64,000 bases of DNA, taken from NCBI RefSeq assembly GCF_002968335.2, contig NZ_CP134398.1, positions 4,278,001 through 4,342,000 on the forward strand, given 5' to 3'. Under the pieces are notes generated by a model. It did no database searches, was not told the DNA's origin, and saw only the letters and a program-made list of their open reading frames with translations. Made by a program: the position numbers and the translations under genes. Position 1 is the stretch's first letter. Every line of letters starts with the position of its first letter. Shown in pieces: positions 35,314 to 44,760 of this stretch. This DNA comes from Mycobacterium sp. ITM-2016-00316. Its GTDB lineage: Bacteria; Actinomycetota; Actinomycetes; Mycobacteriales; Mycobacteriaceae.

Positions 35314-37164
35314 TCATTCCCGACTACCCAACAGGTCGACCACCTGTTGCGCCAGTTCTTCCGCGGACTGCTCCGGAGTCAACCGCAGATCCGGATTCTT
35401 CGGTCGCTGGTAAGGGCTGTCGATACCGGTGAAGTGTGTGATCTCACCGCGGCGAGCCTTTGCGTAGAGACCCTTGGGATCGCGGCGTTCGCAGTCCTCC
35501 AGCGGGGTGTCGCAGAACACCTCGTAGAAGTCGAAGCCCCGCTCGGCGTGCACCGTGCGGGCGAGTTCGCGATGCGCCTCCAGCGGGCTGATCGCCGGGA
35601 CCAGCACGATCTGCCCCGAGTCGGCGAGCAGCGTCGCGATGTGCGCGAGTCGGCGCAGGTTCTCGGCGCGATCATCCATCGAGAATCCCAGGTCGGCGTT
35701 GAGTCCGTGGCGCAGGTTGTCTCCGTCGAGCACATAGGCGGGCCGCCCGGCGGCCAGCAGCTTCTGCTCGACAAGCATTGCCACCGAGGACTTTCCGGAT
35801 CCGGACAGACCGGTGAACCACACCGTCGAGCCCTTCGACAGCCGGTCGTCAGCGCTCACGAGGTTCTGGTGACGCACCGCGTTGGGACTGGCGGCACGGT
35901 TGGCCGCCGGTTCGGTGTCGCGCACCATGCCCGCGGCGACGGTGCCGTTGTTGTCGGGATCGATGAGGATGAACGACCCGGTGGCCGGGTTGCGGGAGTA
36001 CTCGTCGAGCAGCAGCGGAACCTGGGTGCGCAGCGTGACACGGCCGAGTTCGTTGATTTTCAACGCCGTTGCGCTCTTGTCGCGATGCAGGGTGTTGACA
36101 TCGAGGCGGTAGTCGAGTGCGGTCACCCGCGCTCTGGTGGTGCGGGTGGTGTGCTTGATGATGTAGTCGCGGCCCGGTTCGAGCGCCGCGCCGTCGGCCA
36201 TCCAACACACGGTGGCGTCGAACTCCTGCGTGACATCGGGCTGATTGTTCGGCCGGGCGATCATGTCGCCACGGGAGATGTCGATATCGTCGGCGAGGCT
36301 GATCGACACCGCCATCGACGTGAAAGCCTCATCCACCGGACCGGACGGACCCGAGATCTCGGTGATACGAGTGGTCTTCCCCGCAGGCAGCACCACGACC
36401 TCGTCACCGGGACGCATGACACCGCCGGCGATGGTGCCCGCGTAGCTGCGATGGTCGGCGTGCTCGCGGGTCTGCGGCCGGATGACGTACTGCACCGGGA
36501 AGCGGACGTCGACCAGGTTGCGGTCACCGGCGACGTACACCTCTTCGAGGTGATTCAGCAGCGCCGGACCCTCGTACCAGGGTGCCACATCGGATTTGGT
36601 GACGACGTTGTCGCCGTTGAGCGCCGACAGCGGGATGGTGGTCACATCGTGAATGTCCAGGCGCGCCGCGAACTCATGGAAATCATCGCGAATCTTGTTG
36701 AACCGCTGCTCATCCCATTCCACAAGGTCCATCTTGTTGACGGCCAGCACGATGTGCTGGATACCGAGCAACGAGGCCAGGAAGGCGTGCCGACGTGACT
36801 GCTCGAGCAGCCCGTGCCGGGCGTCGACCAGCACGATCACCAACTGCGCCGTCGAGGCGCCCGTCACCATGTTGCGGGTGTACTGCACGTGCCCGGGGGT
36901 GTCGGCGATGATGAATTTGCGCTTGGCGGTGGCGAAGTACCGGTAGGCGACATCGATGGTGATGCCCTGCTCCCGTTCGGCGCGCAGACCATCGGTCACC
37001 AAAGCCAGGTCGGTGTAGTCGTTACCGCGTTCCTTGGAGGTGCGCTCGACGGCGGCCAGCTGGTCCTCCATGACGGCCTTGGAGTCGAACAGCAGCCGGC
37101 CGATCAGCGTCGACTTGCCGTCGTCGACGGACCCGGCGGTCGCGATGCGAAGAAGCGTTGCCAT
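35314..37164 (-). CDS. cysNC: Bifunctional sulfate adenylyltransferase large subunit / APS kinase
   Basis: 616 residues. The N-terminal GTPase (CysN) has the P-loop GSVDDGKST (11-19), DTPGHVQYTRNM (G3) and NKMD (G4), then two EF-Tu-like beta barrels. The C-terminal APS kinase (CysC) starts near 440, with P-loop WFTGLSGSGKSSVA (about 449-460) and DGDNLRHGLNADLGF. CysN hydrolyses GTP to drive APS formation by CysD, and CysC phosphorylates APS to PAPS. The start ATG shares one base with the cysD stop (TGATG). Confidence 0.96.
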   Translation of the reverse strand: MATLLRIATAGSVDDGKSTLIGRLLFDSKAVMEDQLAAVERTSKERGNDYTDLALVTDGLRAEREQGITIDVAYRYFATAKRKFIIADTPGHVQYTRNMVTGASTAQLVIVLVDARHGLLEQSRRHAFLASLLGIQHIVLAVNKMDLVEWDEQRFNKIRDDFHEFAARLDIHDVTTIPLSALNGDNVVTKSDVAPWYEGPALLNHLEEVYVAGDRNLVDVRFPVQYVIRPQTREHADHRSYAGTIAGGVMRPGDEVVVLPAGKTTRITEISGPSGPVDEAFTSMAVSISLADDIDISRGDMIARPNNQPDVTQEFDATVCWMADGAALEPGRDYIIKHTTRTTRARVTALDYRLDVNTLHRDKSATALKINELGRVTLRTQVPLLLDEYSRNPATGSFILIDPDNNGTVAAGMVRDTEPAANRAASPNAVRHQNLVSADDRLSKGSTVWFTGLSGSGKSSVAMLVEQKLLAAGRPAYVLDGDNLRHGLNADLGFSMDDRAENLRRLAHIATLLADSGQIVLVPAISPLEAHRELARTVHAERGFDFYEVFCDTPLEDCERRDPKGLYAKARRGEITHFTGIDSPYQRPKNPDLRLTPEQSAEELAQQVVDLLGSRE

Positions 37165-38093
37165 CAGAAGTACCCCTCGCGCTTGCGATCTTCCATACCT
37201 GCTTCAGAGATGCGGTCATCGGCGCGGGTCGCGCCGCGCTCGGTGAGTCGGGAGACCGCGGTCTCGGCGATCACCTCGGAAACGGTGCCCGCCAACGACT
37301 CCACACAGCCGGTGCAGGTGACGTCACCGACGGTGCGGAACCGCACGGTCTTCTCGATAACCGGCTCGTCCTTGCGCGGCTGCAGGAACTTGTGCACCGC
37401 CAGCAGCATGCCGTCGCGCTCGAACACCTGGCGCTGATGCGCGTAGTAGATGGACGGCAGCGTGATCTTCTCGGCCCCGATGTAGGACCAGATGTCGAAC
37501 TCGGTCCAGTTCGAGATGGGGAAGGCACGGATGTGCTCGCCCTTGTGATGACGGCCGTTGTACAGGTTCCACAGTTCCGGTCGCTGTGCCTTCGGATCCC
37601 ACTGCCCGAACTCGTCACGGAAGGAGAACACCCGCTCCTTGGCGCGGGCCTTCTCCTCATCGCGGCGGGCGCCGCCGAACGCGGCGTCGAACTTGTTCTC
37701 GCGGATGGCGCGCAGCAACGTGAAGGTCTGCATCGGATTGCGCGACGGAATCGTCTCGACGACCCGGCCGGCGTCGATATCGTCCTGCACCTTGGCCACG
37801 ACCAGACGCACTCCGTGCTCGGCCACCATCTCGTCGCGGACCTGGAGCACCTCGTCGAAGTTGTGCCCGGTGTCGACGTGCATGACCGGGAACGGCAGCC
37901 GGCCGGGCGCGAACGCCTTGATGGCCAGGTGCAGCATGACGATGGAGTCCTTGCCGCCGGAGAACAGCAGCACCGGCTTCTCGAACTCCGCGGCCACCTC
38001 GCGGATGATGTGGATCGCCTCGGCCTCCAGCGCACGCAGGTGGCTGAGCTCGTAACGGGCGGCTGCCGGGTCGAGGTCGGCGGAAGCCGTCAT
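37164..38093 (-). CDS. cysD: Sulfate adenylyltransferase small subunit
   Basis: 309 residues. An N-type ATP-pyrophosphatase: the SGGKDS loop is at residues 45-50 (LFSGGKDSIVMLHLAIKAF), with HVDTGHNFDEV and FSFRDEFGQWDP following. It forms APS from ATP and sulfate with CysN. ATG 38093 is chosen because GGAG lies five bases upstream; the frame is open further, but those residues have no CysD character. A short upstream frame ends in an ATGA overlap with this start. Confidence 0.95.
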   Translation of the reverse strand: MTASADLDPAAARYELSHLRALEAEAIHIIREVAAEFEKPVLLFSGGKDSIVMLHLAIKAFAPGRLPFPVMHVDTGHNFDEVLQVRDEMVAEHGVRLVVAKVQDDIDAGRVVETIPSRNPMQTFTLLRAIRENKFDAAFGGARRDEEKARAKERVFSFRDEFGQWDPKAQRPELWNLYNGRHHKGEHIRAFPISNWTEFDIWSYIGAEKITLPSIYYAHQRQVFERDGMLLAVHKFLQPRKDEPVIEKTVRFRTVGDVTCTGCVESLAGTVSEVIAETAVSRLTERGATRADDRISEAGMEDRKREGYF

Positions 38094-38137
38094 GGCATCT
38101 CCGTAAAGTTGGTAGATATGACCAGAATTGCAATCAT
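38090..38137 (-). other. Possible 15-codon upstream open frame coupled to cysD
   Basis: ATG 38137 opens MIAILVISTNFTEMP and stops at the TGA that overlaps the cysD ATG. A TTTAAT/TAATAC box lies 6-8 nt before it. It has no Cys or Met codon run, so it is not the polycysteine attenuator known from mycobacteria. It could couple translation or be chance. Confidence 0.25.
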
Positions 38138-38196
38138 GGTTGGGTATTAAACCGTCATGTGCCGCTGATGTCAACGATTCGACGTGCCCGCCCCGC

Positions 38197-38245
38197 GATT
38201 TGTGCGAGATCGGTAACGGTCAGCGTTACCGATCTCGCACAAATC
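38197..38245. terminator. Perfect 22-bp stem-loop after the MFS gene
   Basis: The arms 38197-38218 and 38224-38245 pair without mismatch, with a 5-nt loop. It starts 3 bp after the MFS stop, upstream of cysD on the same strand, and isolates the two units. Confidence 0.75.
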
Positions 38246-38247
38246 CC

Positions 38248-39615
38248 TCAGCGGCCGGTCACATGGGCACCGGCCGCACGGGGCAGCCGGAGCGATTCCA
38301 CCAGCGTCACTGCCAGCACCGCCCCCAGCACCAGGAACGTCGCCGAGTAGGACGCCAGCTGGCTCACCAGCAGGGCCGCCACCGCGATACCCAGACCGGC
38401 CGCCAGTTCCTGCACCGACGCGTTCAACGTGTTCGCGTGGGTGAGGTCATCACCGTCGACATCGGAGAAGGCCAGGCTGTTGTAGGCGGTGAATCCGATC
38501 GATCGCAAGGCGCCGCTGACATAGAGCACGAGCCCGATGAGCACCACCGGCATGCCGGGGTGGACCAGCGCCAGCACGCCGAAACACAGCACCGAGGCGA
38601 CGCCGTTGACCACCAGCACCGTGCGAATGCCGAATCGGCGCATCAGCGGGGTGGTGGCCGGCTTGATGGTCAGGTTGCCGGCGAACAGCACGGCCACCAT
38701 CAACCCCGCCTGCAACGGCGTCCACCCGAACTCCAGCACGAACTTCAGCGGTAACAGGAACGGCACCGCGGTGATCACCATCCGGTACAGCGACCCAGCA
38801 GTCACCGTGATGCGCAACGTCCGCACCCGCAGCACCGGCAGCTTGACCAACGGCGAGGCCGACCGCAGCAGATGCCACAGCGCCACCGCGAGCAGCACCA
38901 GCGCCCCCGCGCCGCAGGCACCCACCAGCAGCCAGTCCGTCCCGGCGAGGCGGATGCTCTCGAACGCGATCAGCGCCGCAGCGATACCGCTGCCGAGCAG
39001 CACCATGCCCACCCAGTCCAGCCTGCGCACCGACTCGGCGGGCCCGCCGCGAACCAGCCTGAGCGCCAAGGCAAAACCTACGATGCCCAGCGGGATGTTG
39101 ACGATGAAGATCCACCGCCAACTGCCGACAGTCGCGATGGCGCCACCCAGCACAGGCGCCAGCACCGGGGCCGCCAGCGCCGGCCAGGTGAGCAGGGCGA
39201 TGGCCCGCACCAGATCGGTTTTGGCGCTGTGACGCAGCACCGCTAACCGGCCGACCGGCACCATCATCGCGCCGCCGATGCCCTGCACGACGCGCATCCC
39301 GACCAGCATCGGCAGCGAGGTACTGAGCGCGCAGCCGACCGAGGCCAGGGTGAACACCACGATCGCGGCCAGGAAGACCGGCCGGATGCCGAACCGGTCG
39401 GCCATCCACCCGGTGGCCGGAATCAGCACCGCCACGGTGACCAGATAGGCCGAGATCGCCACGTTCACATCCACGGCCTCGACGCCGAACGACGATGCGA
39501 TCAGCGGGATGGCGGGCGTGATGATGGTGGCGTCGAGGATCTCCATGAAGAACGCCCCGGCCACCAACAGGGCCATCCCCCGGGGGAACGGCGGCGGGCT
39601 CTTGGGCGCTGACAC
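38248..39615 (-). CDS. MFS multidrug exporter, DHA2 (EmrB/QacA-like) type
   Basis: 455 residues with about 13-14 membrane segments. Motif A, GWMADRFGIRPVF, follows TM2. The antiporter motif of TM5 (PALAAPVLAPVLGGAI) contains the G-P pattern of drug/H+ exporters. The N-terminal LDATIITPAIPLIASSF is typical of DHA2. Such proteins export drugs or cell-envelope building blocks; the substrate is unknown. Flanked on both sides by long stem-loops, so probably its own transcript. Confidence 0.88.
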   Translation of the reverse strand: MSAPKSPPPFPRGMALLVAGAFFMEILDATIITPAIPLIASSFGVEAVDVNVAISAYLVTVAVLIPATGWMADRFGIRPVFLAAIVVFTLASVGCALSTSLPMLVGMRVVQGIGGAMMVPVGRLAVLRHSAKTDLVRAIALLTWPALAAPVLAPVLGGAIATVGSWRWIFIVNIPLGIVGFALALRLVRGGPAESVRRLDWVGMVLLGSGIAAALIAFESIRLAGTDWLLVGACGAGALVLLAVALWHLLRSASPLVKLPVLRVRTLRITVTAGSLYRMVITAVPFLLPLKFVLEFGWTPLQAGLMVAVLFAGNLTIKPATTPLMRRFGIRTVLVVNGVASVLCFGVLALVHPGMPVVLIGLVLYVSGALRSIGFTAYNSLAFSDVDGDDLTHANTLNASVQELAAGLGIAVAALLVSQLASYSATFLVLGAVLAVTLVESLRLPRAAGAHVTGR

Positions 39616-39637
39616 CGCAGGAAATCTAGTCGACCAC

Positions 39638-39690
39638 GCGATTTACGCACATTCAGTAACGGTGGGCGCTACTGAATGTGCGCAAGTCGC
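39638..39690. terminator. Stem-loop at the end of the glycosyltransferase unit
   Basis: The arms 39638-39660 and 39668-39690 pair over 23 positions with three mismatches (wobble pairs in RNA); CGCACATTCAGTA and its complement are perfect. Loop of 7 nt. It overlaps the stop codon of the last glycosyltransferase gene, so it is probably that unit's terminator. Confidence 0.65.
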
Positions 39691-41576
39691 TAGTTGAGCG
39701 GGCTGCTCAGGTCGTACACCGCACTGCCACCGATATCGAGCTTGCGGAAGTTCTGCTGCACCCACTCGGTGATCTGGGTGCCCGCCCCGTCGCGCTGCCC
39801 GCCAGGGCCGAACCGTTCACCAGCGATGAAGTACCGCACGTCTCCGGCCGCCACGTAGTCCTGGAACTGTTGCAGTGTCGGCGAGTTGTCGCCACCCGTG
39901 AAGCCGCCGATCGACATGATCGACGCACCGCTCTTGAGTTCCAGGTCTCCGGCCATCATGGACCCCACTGTCGCTGCGGCCCAACGGTTGTCCAACCCGG
40001 TCACCAACTCGGCCAACGCCGCGTCGTCGACGCGTGCACCCGGCCGGCCCGGCCCACCCGGACCGCCGGGCCCGAAGTCGTCGTGTTGCTGGGCGGGACC
40101 CGACACCGCGACCGGTCCACCGCCGCTTCCGGCAGCGACGGTCGCCACCGCCCACGCGGCACTGCCCGCGCCACCGGCCAGCAGGGCCGCGGCCACCAGC
40201 GCAGCCGTGGCCGCCCGGCCCAGCCGGTGGGCGCCGACGGCCAATACGACCGCGACCACCACGGACACGATCAGCACCGACCACCGCACACCCGGCCACC
40301 ATTCGGGATGGCGGGACAGCAGCGCGAATGTCCACCCACCGGTGCCCGCCAGGCTCAGCGCCAACACCACGCGAGCTGCCATGTGCGTGCGGCGGCGCCA
40401 CAGCTCCACCGCCGAAATACCCACCAGCGCTGCCACCGCAGGCGCGAGCGCGACCGTGTAATACGGGTGGATGATGCCGTCCATGAAGCTGAACACCGCA
40501 CCGGTGATCAGCAGCCAGGTGCCCCACATCAACGCCGAGGCCCGCACGATATCGGTGCGCGCGGCGTGCCGCGTGAGCCACAGCACCGCGACCAGACCGA
40601 GCAGTGCCGCCGGCAGCAGCCAGGACGCCTCGGCGCCCATGGACGCCCCGAAGAGCCTGCCGATGCCCGGATCACCGCCGAAGAACAGGTTCGCTCCCCC
40701 ACCGCCGGGACCGCCCGGGCCGGGGCCACCACCGGGCTGACCCTGACCGACGATGCGGTCGATACCGTTGTAGCCGAACGCCAACTGCAGCAGGCTGTTA
40801 TCGCTCGACCCGGCGATATAGGGCCGGGCATCCGCCGGCCACAGACTCACCAGCGCGATGTACCAGCCCGCCGAGACCACCGCGGACACCAGCGCGACCA
40901 GCAGTCCGCCGATGCGCTTCCAGAAGGTCATCGGTGCGGCGACCAGGAACACGACGCTCAGCGCGGGGACCACCAGGAACGCCTGCAGCATCTTGGTCAG
41001 GAACGCGAAACCGACCGCGCACCCCGACAGCGCCACCCACCGCATACTGCCCTGCTGGGTGGCCCGCACCATGCAGTACGCCGCCACCACCAGCAACAGC
41101 ACCAGCAGCGCATCGGGATTGTTGTACCGGAACATCAGCGCCGCGACCGGCGTCAGCGCCAGCGCGGCACCGGCGATCAGCCCGGCTGCGGGTCCACTGC
41201 TGCGCCGAACCACGGCGTACAACACTGCCACCGAGGCCACGCCCATCAACGCCTGCGGCAACAGCATGGTGAACTCGCTGAAACCGAACAGCCTGCCGGA
41301 CAAGGCCATTGCCCACAGTGCGGCCGGCGGTTTGTCCACCGTGATGGCGTTGCCCGCGTCGAACGATCCGAACAGCCAGGCCTTCCAGTCCTGGGTACCT
41401 GCCTGCGCAGCGGCGGCGTAGTAGCTGTTGGCCCAGCCGTTGGCGCCCAGCCCCCACAGGTAGAGCATCGCGGTGCCGGCGAGCAACGCCAGCAGACCTG
41501 GACGTTCCCAGCCCGGACGGACCTCGGGCACGGGTGCCCGGTCCGCCGTCGTCTGAGCGTCTGCAGTCATTGTCAT
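39690..41576 (-). CDS. GT-C membrane glycosyltransferase, GT39/ArnT-like (YkcB type)
   Basis: 628 residues and about 12 membrane segments. GANGWANSYYAAAAQAG and NAITVDKPPAALWAMAL form the first extracytoplasmic loop with the acidic DKPP site. FRYNNPDALLVLLLV is the second conserved loop. A Gly/Pro-rich insert (PGGGPGPGGPGGGG) precedes a soluble C-terminal domain with IGGFTGGDNSPTLQQFQDYV, as in B. subtilis YkcB. It would transfer a sugar from a polyprenyl phosphate donor outside the membrane. It is a paralogue of 42877-44709, and the GT2-GtrA gene between them is the likely donor maker. Confidence 0.85.
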   Translation of the reverse strand: MTMTADAQTTADRAPVPEVRPGWERPGLLALLAGTAMLYLWGLGANGWANSYYAAAAQAGTQDWKAWLFGSFDAGNAITVDKPPAALWAMALSGRLFGFSEFTMLLPQALMGVASVAVLYAVVRRSSGPAAGLIAGAALALTPVAALMFRYNNPDALLVLLLVVAAYCMVRATQQGSMRWVALSGCAVGFAFLTKMLQAFLVVPALSVVFLVAAPMTFWKRIGGLLVALVSAVVSAGWYIALVSLWPADARPYIAGSSDNSLLQLAFGYNGIDRIVGQGQPGGGPGPGGPGGGGANLFFGGDPGIGRLFGASMGAEASWLLPAALLGLVAVLWLTRHAARTDIVRASALMWGTWLLITGAVFSFMDGIIHPYYTVALAPAVAALVGISAVELWRRRTHMAARVVLALSLAGTGGWTFALLSRHPEWWPGVRWSVLIVSVVVAVVLAVGAHRLGRAATAALVAAALLAGGAGSAAWAVATVAAGSGGGPVAVSGPAQQHDDFGPGGPGGPGRPGARVDDAALAELVTGLDNRWAAATVGSMMAGDLELKSGASIMSIGGFTGGDNSPTLQQFQDYVAAGDVRYFIAGERFGPGGQRDGAGTQITEWVQQNFRKLDIGGSAVYDLSSPLN

Positions 41577-41602
41577 GTCAATCCTTATCAGCGTCAGGGG
41601 TG

Positions 41603-42829
41603 TCAGCGGCGGCGGGGGTGAAAGACCCAGCCGCGCAGCAGCACGAAGCGCGCCACGGTGGCCACCAGATTGGCGATCACCAGCACGGATGTCTCCAGCA
41701 ACTGGTCGGGCCGATCGGTCACGGCATGCAGACCCGCCAGCGAGCCACTGGTGATGGCCAGCGCGATGGCGAACACGATGAGGCCTTCGACGTGGTGCCG
41801 CGCGATCGCACCGGCACCGCGCACGCCGAAGGTGAACCGCCGGTTGGCCGCGGTGTTGCCGATCGCGGTCAGCAGCAGCGCCAGCAGATTGGCCAGCTGG
41901 GCTCCGACAAGTCCGTGCAACATCAGGAACAGCAGCAGGTAGGCCGCGGTGGAGAGCACGCCCACGGTGCCGAACCGCACCACTTGGCGCAGCAGCGATC
42001 CCGGAGCCGCCGCGCGGCGCGAACCCAACTGGGCGGCAATGGTGTTGACCGGAATCGAGCCGTCGGCGAACCCGCGCAACAGGCGCCCGATCCCCCGCAG
42101 ATCGGCCTTCGCGGTGGCGACGATATCGACCCGGCTGTCCGGGTCGTCGACCCAATCCACCGGCACCTCGTGGATCCGCAGGCCGCTGCGTTCGGCCAGC
42201 ACCAGCAGTTCGGTGTCGAAGAACCAGCCGGTGTCGGCGACATAGGGCAGCAGTTCACGGGCGACATCGGCCCGGATCGCCTTGAAACCGCACTGCGCGT
42301 CGGAGAAGCCGGCGGACAACGTCGATTTGAGAATGAGGTTGTAGCAGCGTGAGATGAACTCCCGCTTGGCGCCGCGGACGACGCGTGAACTGCGGTTGAG
42401 TCGGGTGCCGATGGCCAGGTCGGAATGGCCGGACAGCAGCGGGGCCACCAGCGGTGCCAGCGCGGCCAGATCGGTGGACAGGTCCACGTCCATGTAGGCC
42501 AGCACCGGCGCGTCCGATTCGCTCCAGACCTTGTGCAGTGCGCGTCCGCGACCCTTCTCCTCCAGCCGCACCATGCGCACACCCTCGAGCTCAGCGGCGA
42601 GTGCGGCGGCGATGCGGGGGGTGTCATCGGTGCTCGCGTTGTCGGCGATGGTGACGCGGACCGCGAAAGTGAAATTGTCGCGCACGTGCCGGTACAGCCT
42701 GCGCACCGAGTTCTCCAGAGTCGCCTGTTCGTTGAAGACCGGCACCACGATGTCCACGACCGGCACACCGGGGATGGTCAGTGCGACATTGGGGCGTGCC
42801 GCGGAGAGGATCTCGGTCATGGTGTCCAT
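41603..42829 (-). CDS. GT2 polyprenyl-phosphate glycosyltransferase fused to GtrA membrane domain
   Basis: 408 residues. N-terminal GT2 domain: VVDIVVPVFNEQATLENSV, TIADNASTDDTP, the DXD-type AYMDVDLSTDL and the SDAQCGFKAIRADVA region of dolichyl-phosphate-mannose-synthase-like enzymes. From about residue 280 a GtrA domain with four membrane helices (RFGTVGVLSTAAYLLLFLML to the end). Such enzymes make polyprenyl-P-sugar and help flip it. ATG 42829 is used, and ATG 42820 is possible. It lies between two GT-C transferases that would use its product. Confidence 0.9.
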   Translation of the reverse strand: MDTMTEILSAARPNVALTIPGVPVVDIVVPVFNEQATLENSVRRLYRHVRDNFTFAVRVTIADNASTDDTPRIAAALAAELEGVRMVRLEEKGRGRALHKVWSESDAPVLAYMDVDLSTDLAALAPLVAPLLSGHSDLAIGTRLNRSSRVVRGAKREFISRCYNLILKSTLSAGFSDAQCGFKAIRADVARELLPYVADTGWFFDTELLVLAERSGLRIHEVPVDWVDDPDSRVDIVATAKADLRGIGRLLRGFADGSIPVNTIAAQLGSRRAAAPGSLLRQVVRFGTVGVLSTAAYLLLFLMLHGLVGAQLANLLALLLTAIGNTAANRRFTFGVRGAGAIARHHVEGLIVFAIALAITSGSLAGLHAVTDRPDQLLETSVLVIANLVATVARFVLLRGWVFHPRRR

Positions 42830-42876
42830 GCTCTTCGTCCACGGTGTGCCGTCCGTTGGCGCAAGCTGTGTGCCGG

Positions 42877-44709
42877 CTATGAGTCCGAACCGGCGGCGGT
42901 GAGGTCGTAGACGACGGTGCCGCCGACGGTCCGCGGGACGAAGTTCTGCACCACCCAGTCCGCAATGTCCACCGCCGCTTCGCTGCCCCCATGGTCGGTG
43001 CGGGAACCGGCCATGATGCGCGATTCGATGAAGTAGTGAATGCGCCCGTCCGCGACGAGCCCGCGGAATTCGTCCAGCGTGGGCGCGGGGTCGGTGCCGT
43101 TGAACCCGCCGACGGCCATCACCGGGACACCGGCGGCCAGTTGATAGCCCGCCGCATTGTTCGAGCCGACCACCGCAGCCGGCCAGGTGTAGCCCGCGGC
43201 GCCGTCGACAAGCAGCGCGGTGAGTTCCGGTGCCGGCTCCGGCGCATCCAGGAATGCCGGGCCGAAGTCTCCGCGCGACGGTCCGACCATCGGGATAGCC
43301 CCCCGATGCGGGGCCGCGGCGGTGGCCACCGCGTAGGCCACCGGCCCGGCCAGGACCGCCATGGCCGCCAGGACAGTGACGAGGCTCGCGAGCGGTCTCG
43401 GCAGCCGACCGGACACCAGGAGCAGGACCGCCGCGGTCACGCCGACCACCGCGATCGACGGTCGCAGCCACGGCATCCAGTCCGGCCTGCGGGCCAGCAG
43501 TACCACCGCCAGGGTGATCGTCACCAGCACCGTCGCGGCCAGCGCGGTCGCAGCGGGCGGCCTGTTCCGGTTGCGCCACAACAATTCCGATCCGATACCC
43601 AGGCACGCGGCGATCGCGGGCGCCAGGGCCACGGTGTAGTACGAGTGCACGATGCCGTTGGCGTAACTGAACACCGCGGCCGTCACCACCAGCCAACCGG
43701 CCCAGATGATCAACGCCGCCCGGGTCGGGTCGGTGCGCGGCGCCCGCCAGGTCAGGACGACACCGGCGCCGGCGCAGATCAGTGCGGCGGGCAGCAGCCA
43801 GCCGATATCGGCGCCCATCCCGTTGCCCAGCAGCCGCCCCCAGCCGACATCGAAGTTCAGGTTTCCCAGCCCGCCGGTCTCGGCCCCGGTCAGCCGGCCC
43901 ACACCGTTGTAGCCGAGTGCCAGTTCGACGATGCTGTTGTGCTGCGATCCACCGATGAACGGGCGGTGCTCGGCCGGCCACAGTTCGACCAGCAGCAGAT
44001 ACCAGCCGCCCGAAACCACCAGTGCCGCAATGCCGGCGCCGAGTCGCAGCAGCCGGGTCCGCAGCGGAGCGGCCGCACAGATCAGATAGGCGGCGGCGAA
44101 CGCGGGCAGCACCAGGAAGGCCTGCGACATCTTGGCCAGGAAGGCGAATCCGGCCAGCCCTCCGACGGCCACCAGCCACCACCGTCCGGCGTCCGGCGCG
44201 CAGGCGCGCTGCACGCAGTACGCCGCGGCCACCAGCAACAGCACCAGCAGGGCGTCGGGATTGTTGAACCGGAACATCAACGCCGCCACCGGTGTCGACG
44301 CGAACGCCGCGCCGGCGAGCAGGGCCGCACCGGGCCCTCCGGCCCGCCGCACGGCCGCGTACAGCAGTGCGACCGAGGCCACCCCCATCAAGGCCTGCGG
44401 GACCAGCACGCTCCACGAACTGAATCCGAACAGCCGCGCCGACAGACCCATCACCCATAGCGCGGCCGGGGTTTTGTCGACGGTGATCGCGTTGGCCGCA
44501 TCGCTGGATCCGAAGACCCACGCCGTCCAGTTCTGGCTGCCGGCCTGCACCGCCGCGGAGTAGAAGCTGTTGGCCCAGCCACTGACTGACAGATTCCACA
44601 GGTACAGCGCCGCGGTGGCGACCAGCAGGATCCCGAACGCGAGACGTTCGACGCCCGGACGCCGCGGCGGCGATGTCGTGACGGGAGCGCGCGTCGGTAC
44701 GTCGGTCAT
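42877..44709 (-). CDS. GT-C membrane glycosyltransferase, GT39/ArnT-like, paralogue of 39690-41576
   Basis: 610 residues with the same plan as its paralogue: SGWANSFYSAAVQAG, NAITVDKTPAALWVMGL (DKTP in place of DKPP), FRFNNPDALLVLLLV, then a soluble C-terminal domain with VGGFNGTDPAPTLDEFRGLV. The Gly/Pro insert seen in the paralogue is shorter here (TGAETGGLGNLNF). It follows the sensor kinase by 51 bp and precedes the GT2-GtrA gene by about 47 bp, so the order is regulator, kinase, GT-C, GT2-GtrA, GT-C. Confidence 0.85.
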   Translation of the reverse strand: MTDVPTRAPVTTSPPRRPGVERLAFGILLVATAALYLWNLSVSGWANSFYSAAVQAGSQNWTAWVFGSSDAANAITVDKTPAALWVMGLSARLFGFSSWSVLVPQALMGVASVALLYAAVRRAGGPGAALLAGAAFASTPVAALMFRFNNPDALLVLLLVAAAYCVQRACAPDAGRWWLVAVGGLAGFAFLAKMSQAFLVLPAFAAAYLICAAAPLRTRLLRLGAGIAALVVSGGWYLLLVELWPAEHRPFIGGSQHNSIVELALGYNGVGRLTGAETGGLGNLNFDVGWGRLLGNGMGADIGWLLPAALICAGAGVVLTWRAPRTDPTRAALIIWAGWLVVTAAVFSYANGIVHSYYTVALAPAIAACLGIGSELLWRNRNRPPAATALAATVLVTITLAVVLLARRPDWMPWLRPSIAVVGVTAAVLLLVSGRLPRPLASLVTVLAAMAVLAGPVAYAVATAAAPHRGAIPMVGPSRGDFGPAFLDAPEPAPELTALLVDGAAGYTWPAAVVGSNNAAGYQLAAGVPVMAVGGFNGTDPAPTLDEFRGLVADGRIHYFIESRIMAGSRTDHGGSEAAVDIADWVVQNFVPRTVGGTVVYDLTAAGSDS

Positions 44710-44760
44710 CCGACGATTCTGGTGGGCGCCGCTACGCCCCGTATGTGCCCGGGCTGTGCG

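Noticed and set aside
41603..44599. Minus-strand frame of almost 1000 codons containing the GT2-GtrA protein
   Set aside because: Only the last 408 residues are protein-like. The upstream part is an out-of-frame reading of the GT-C gene, so there is no triple-domain fusion.
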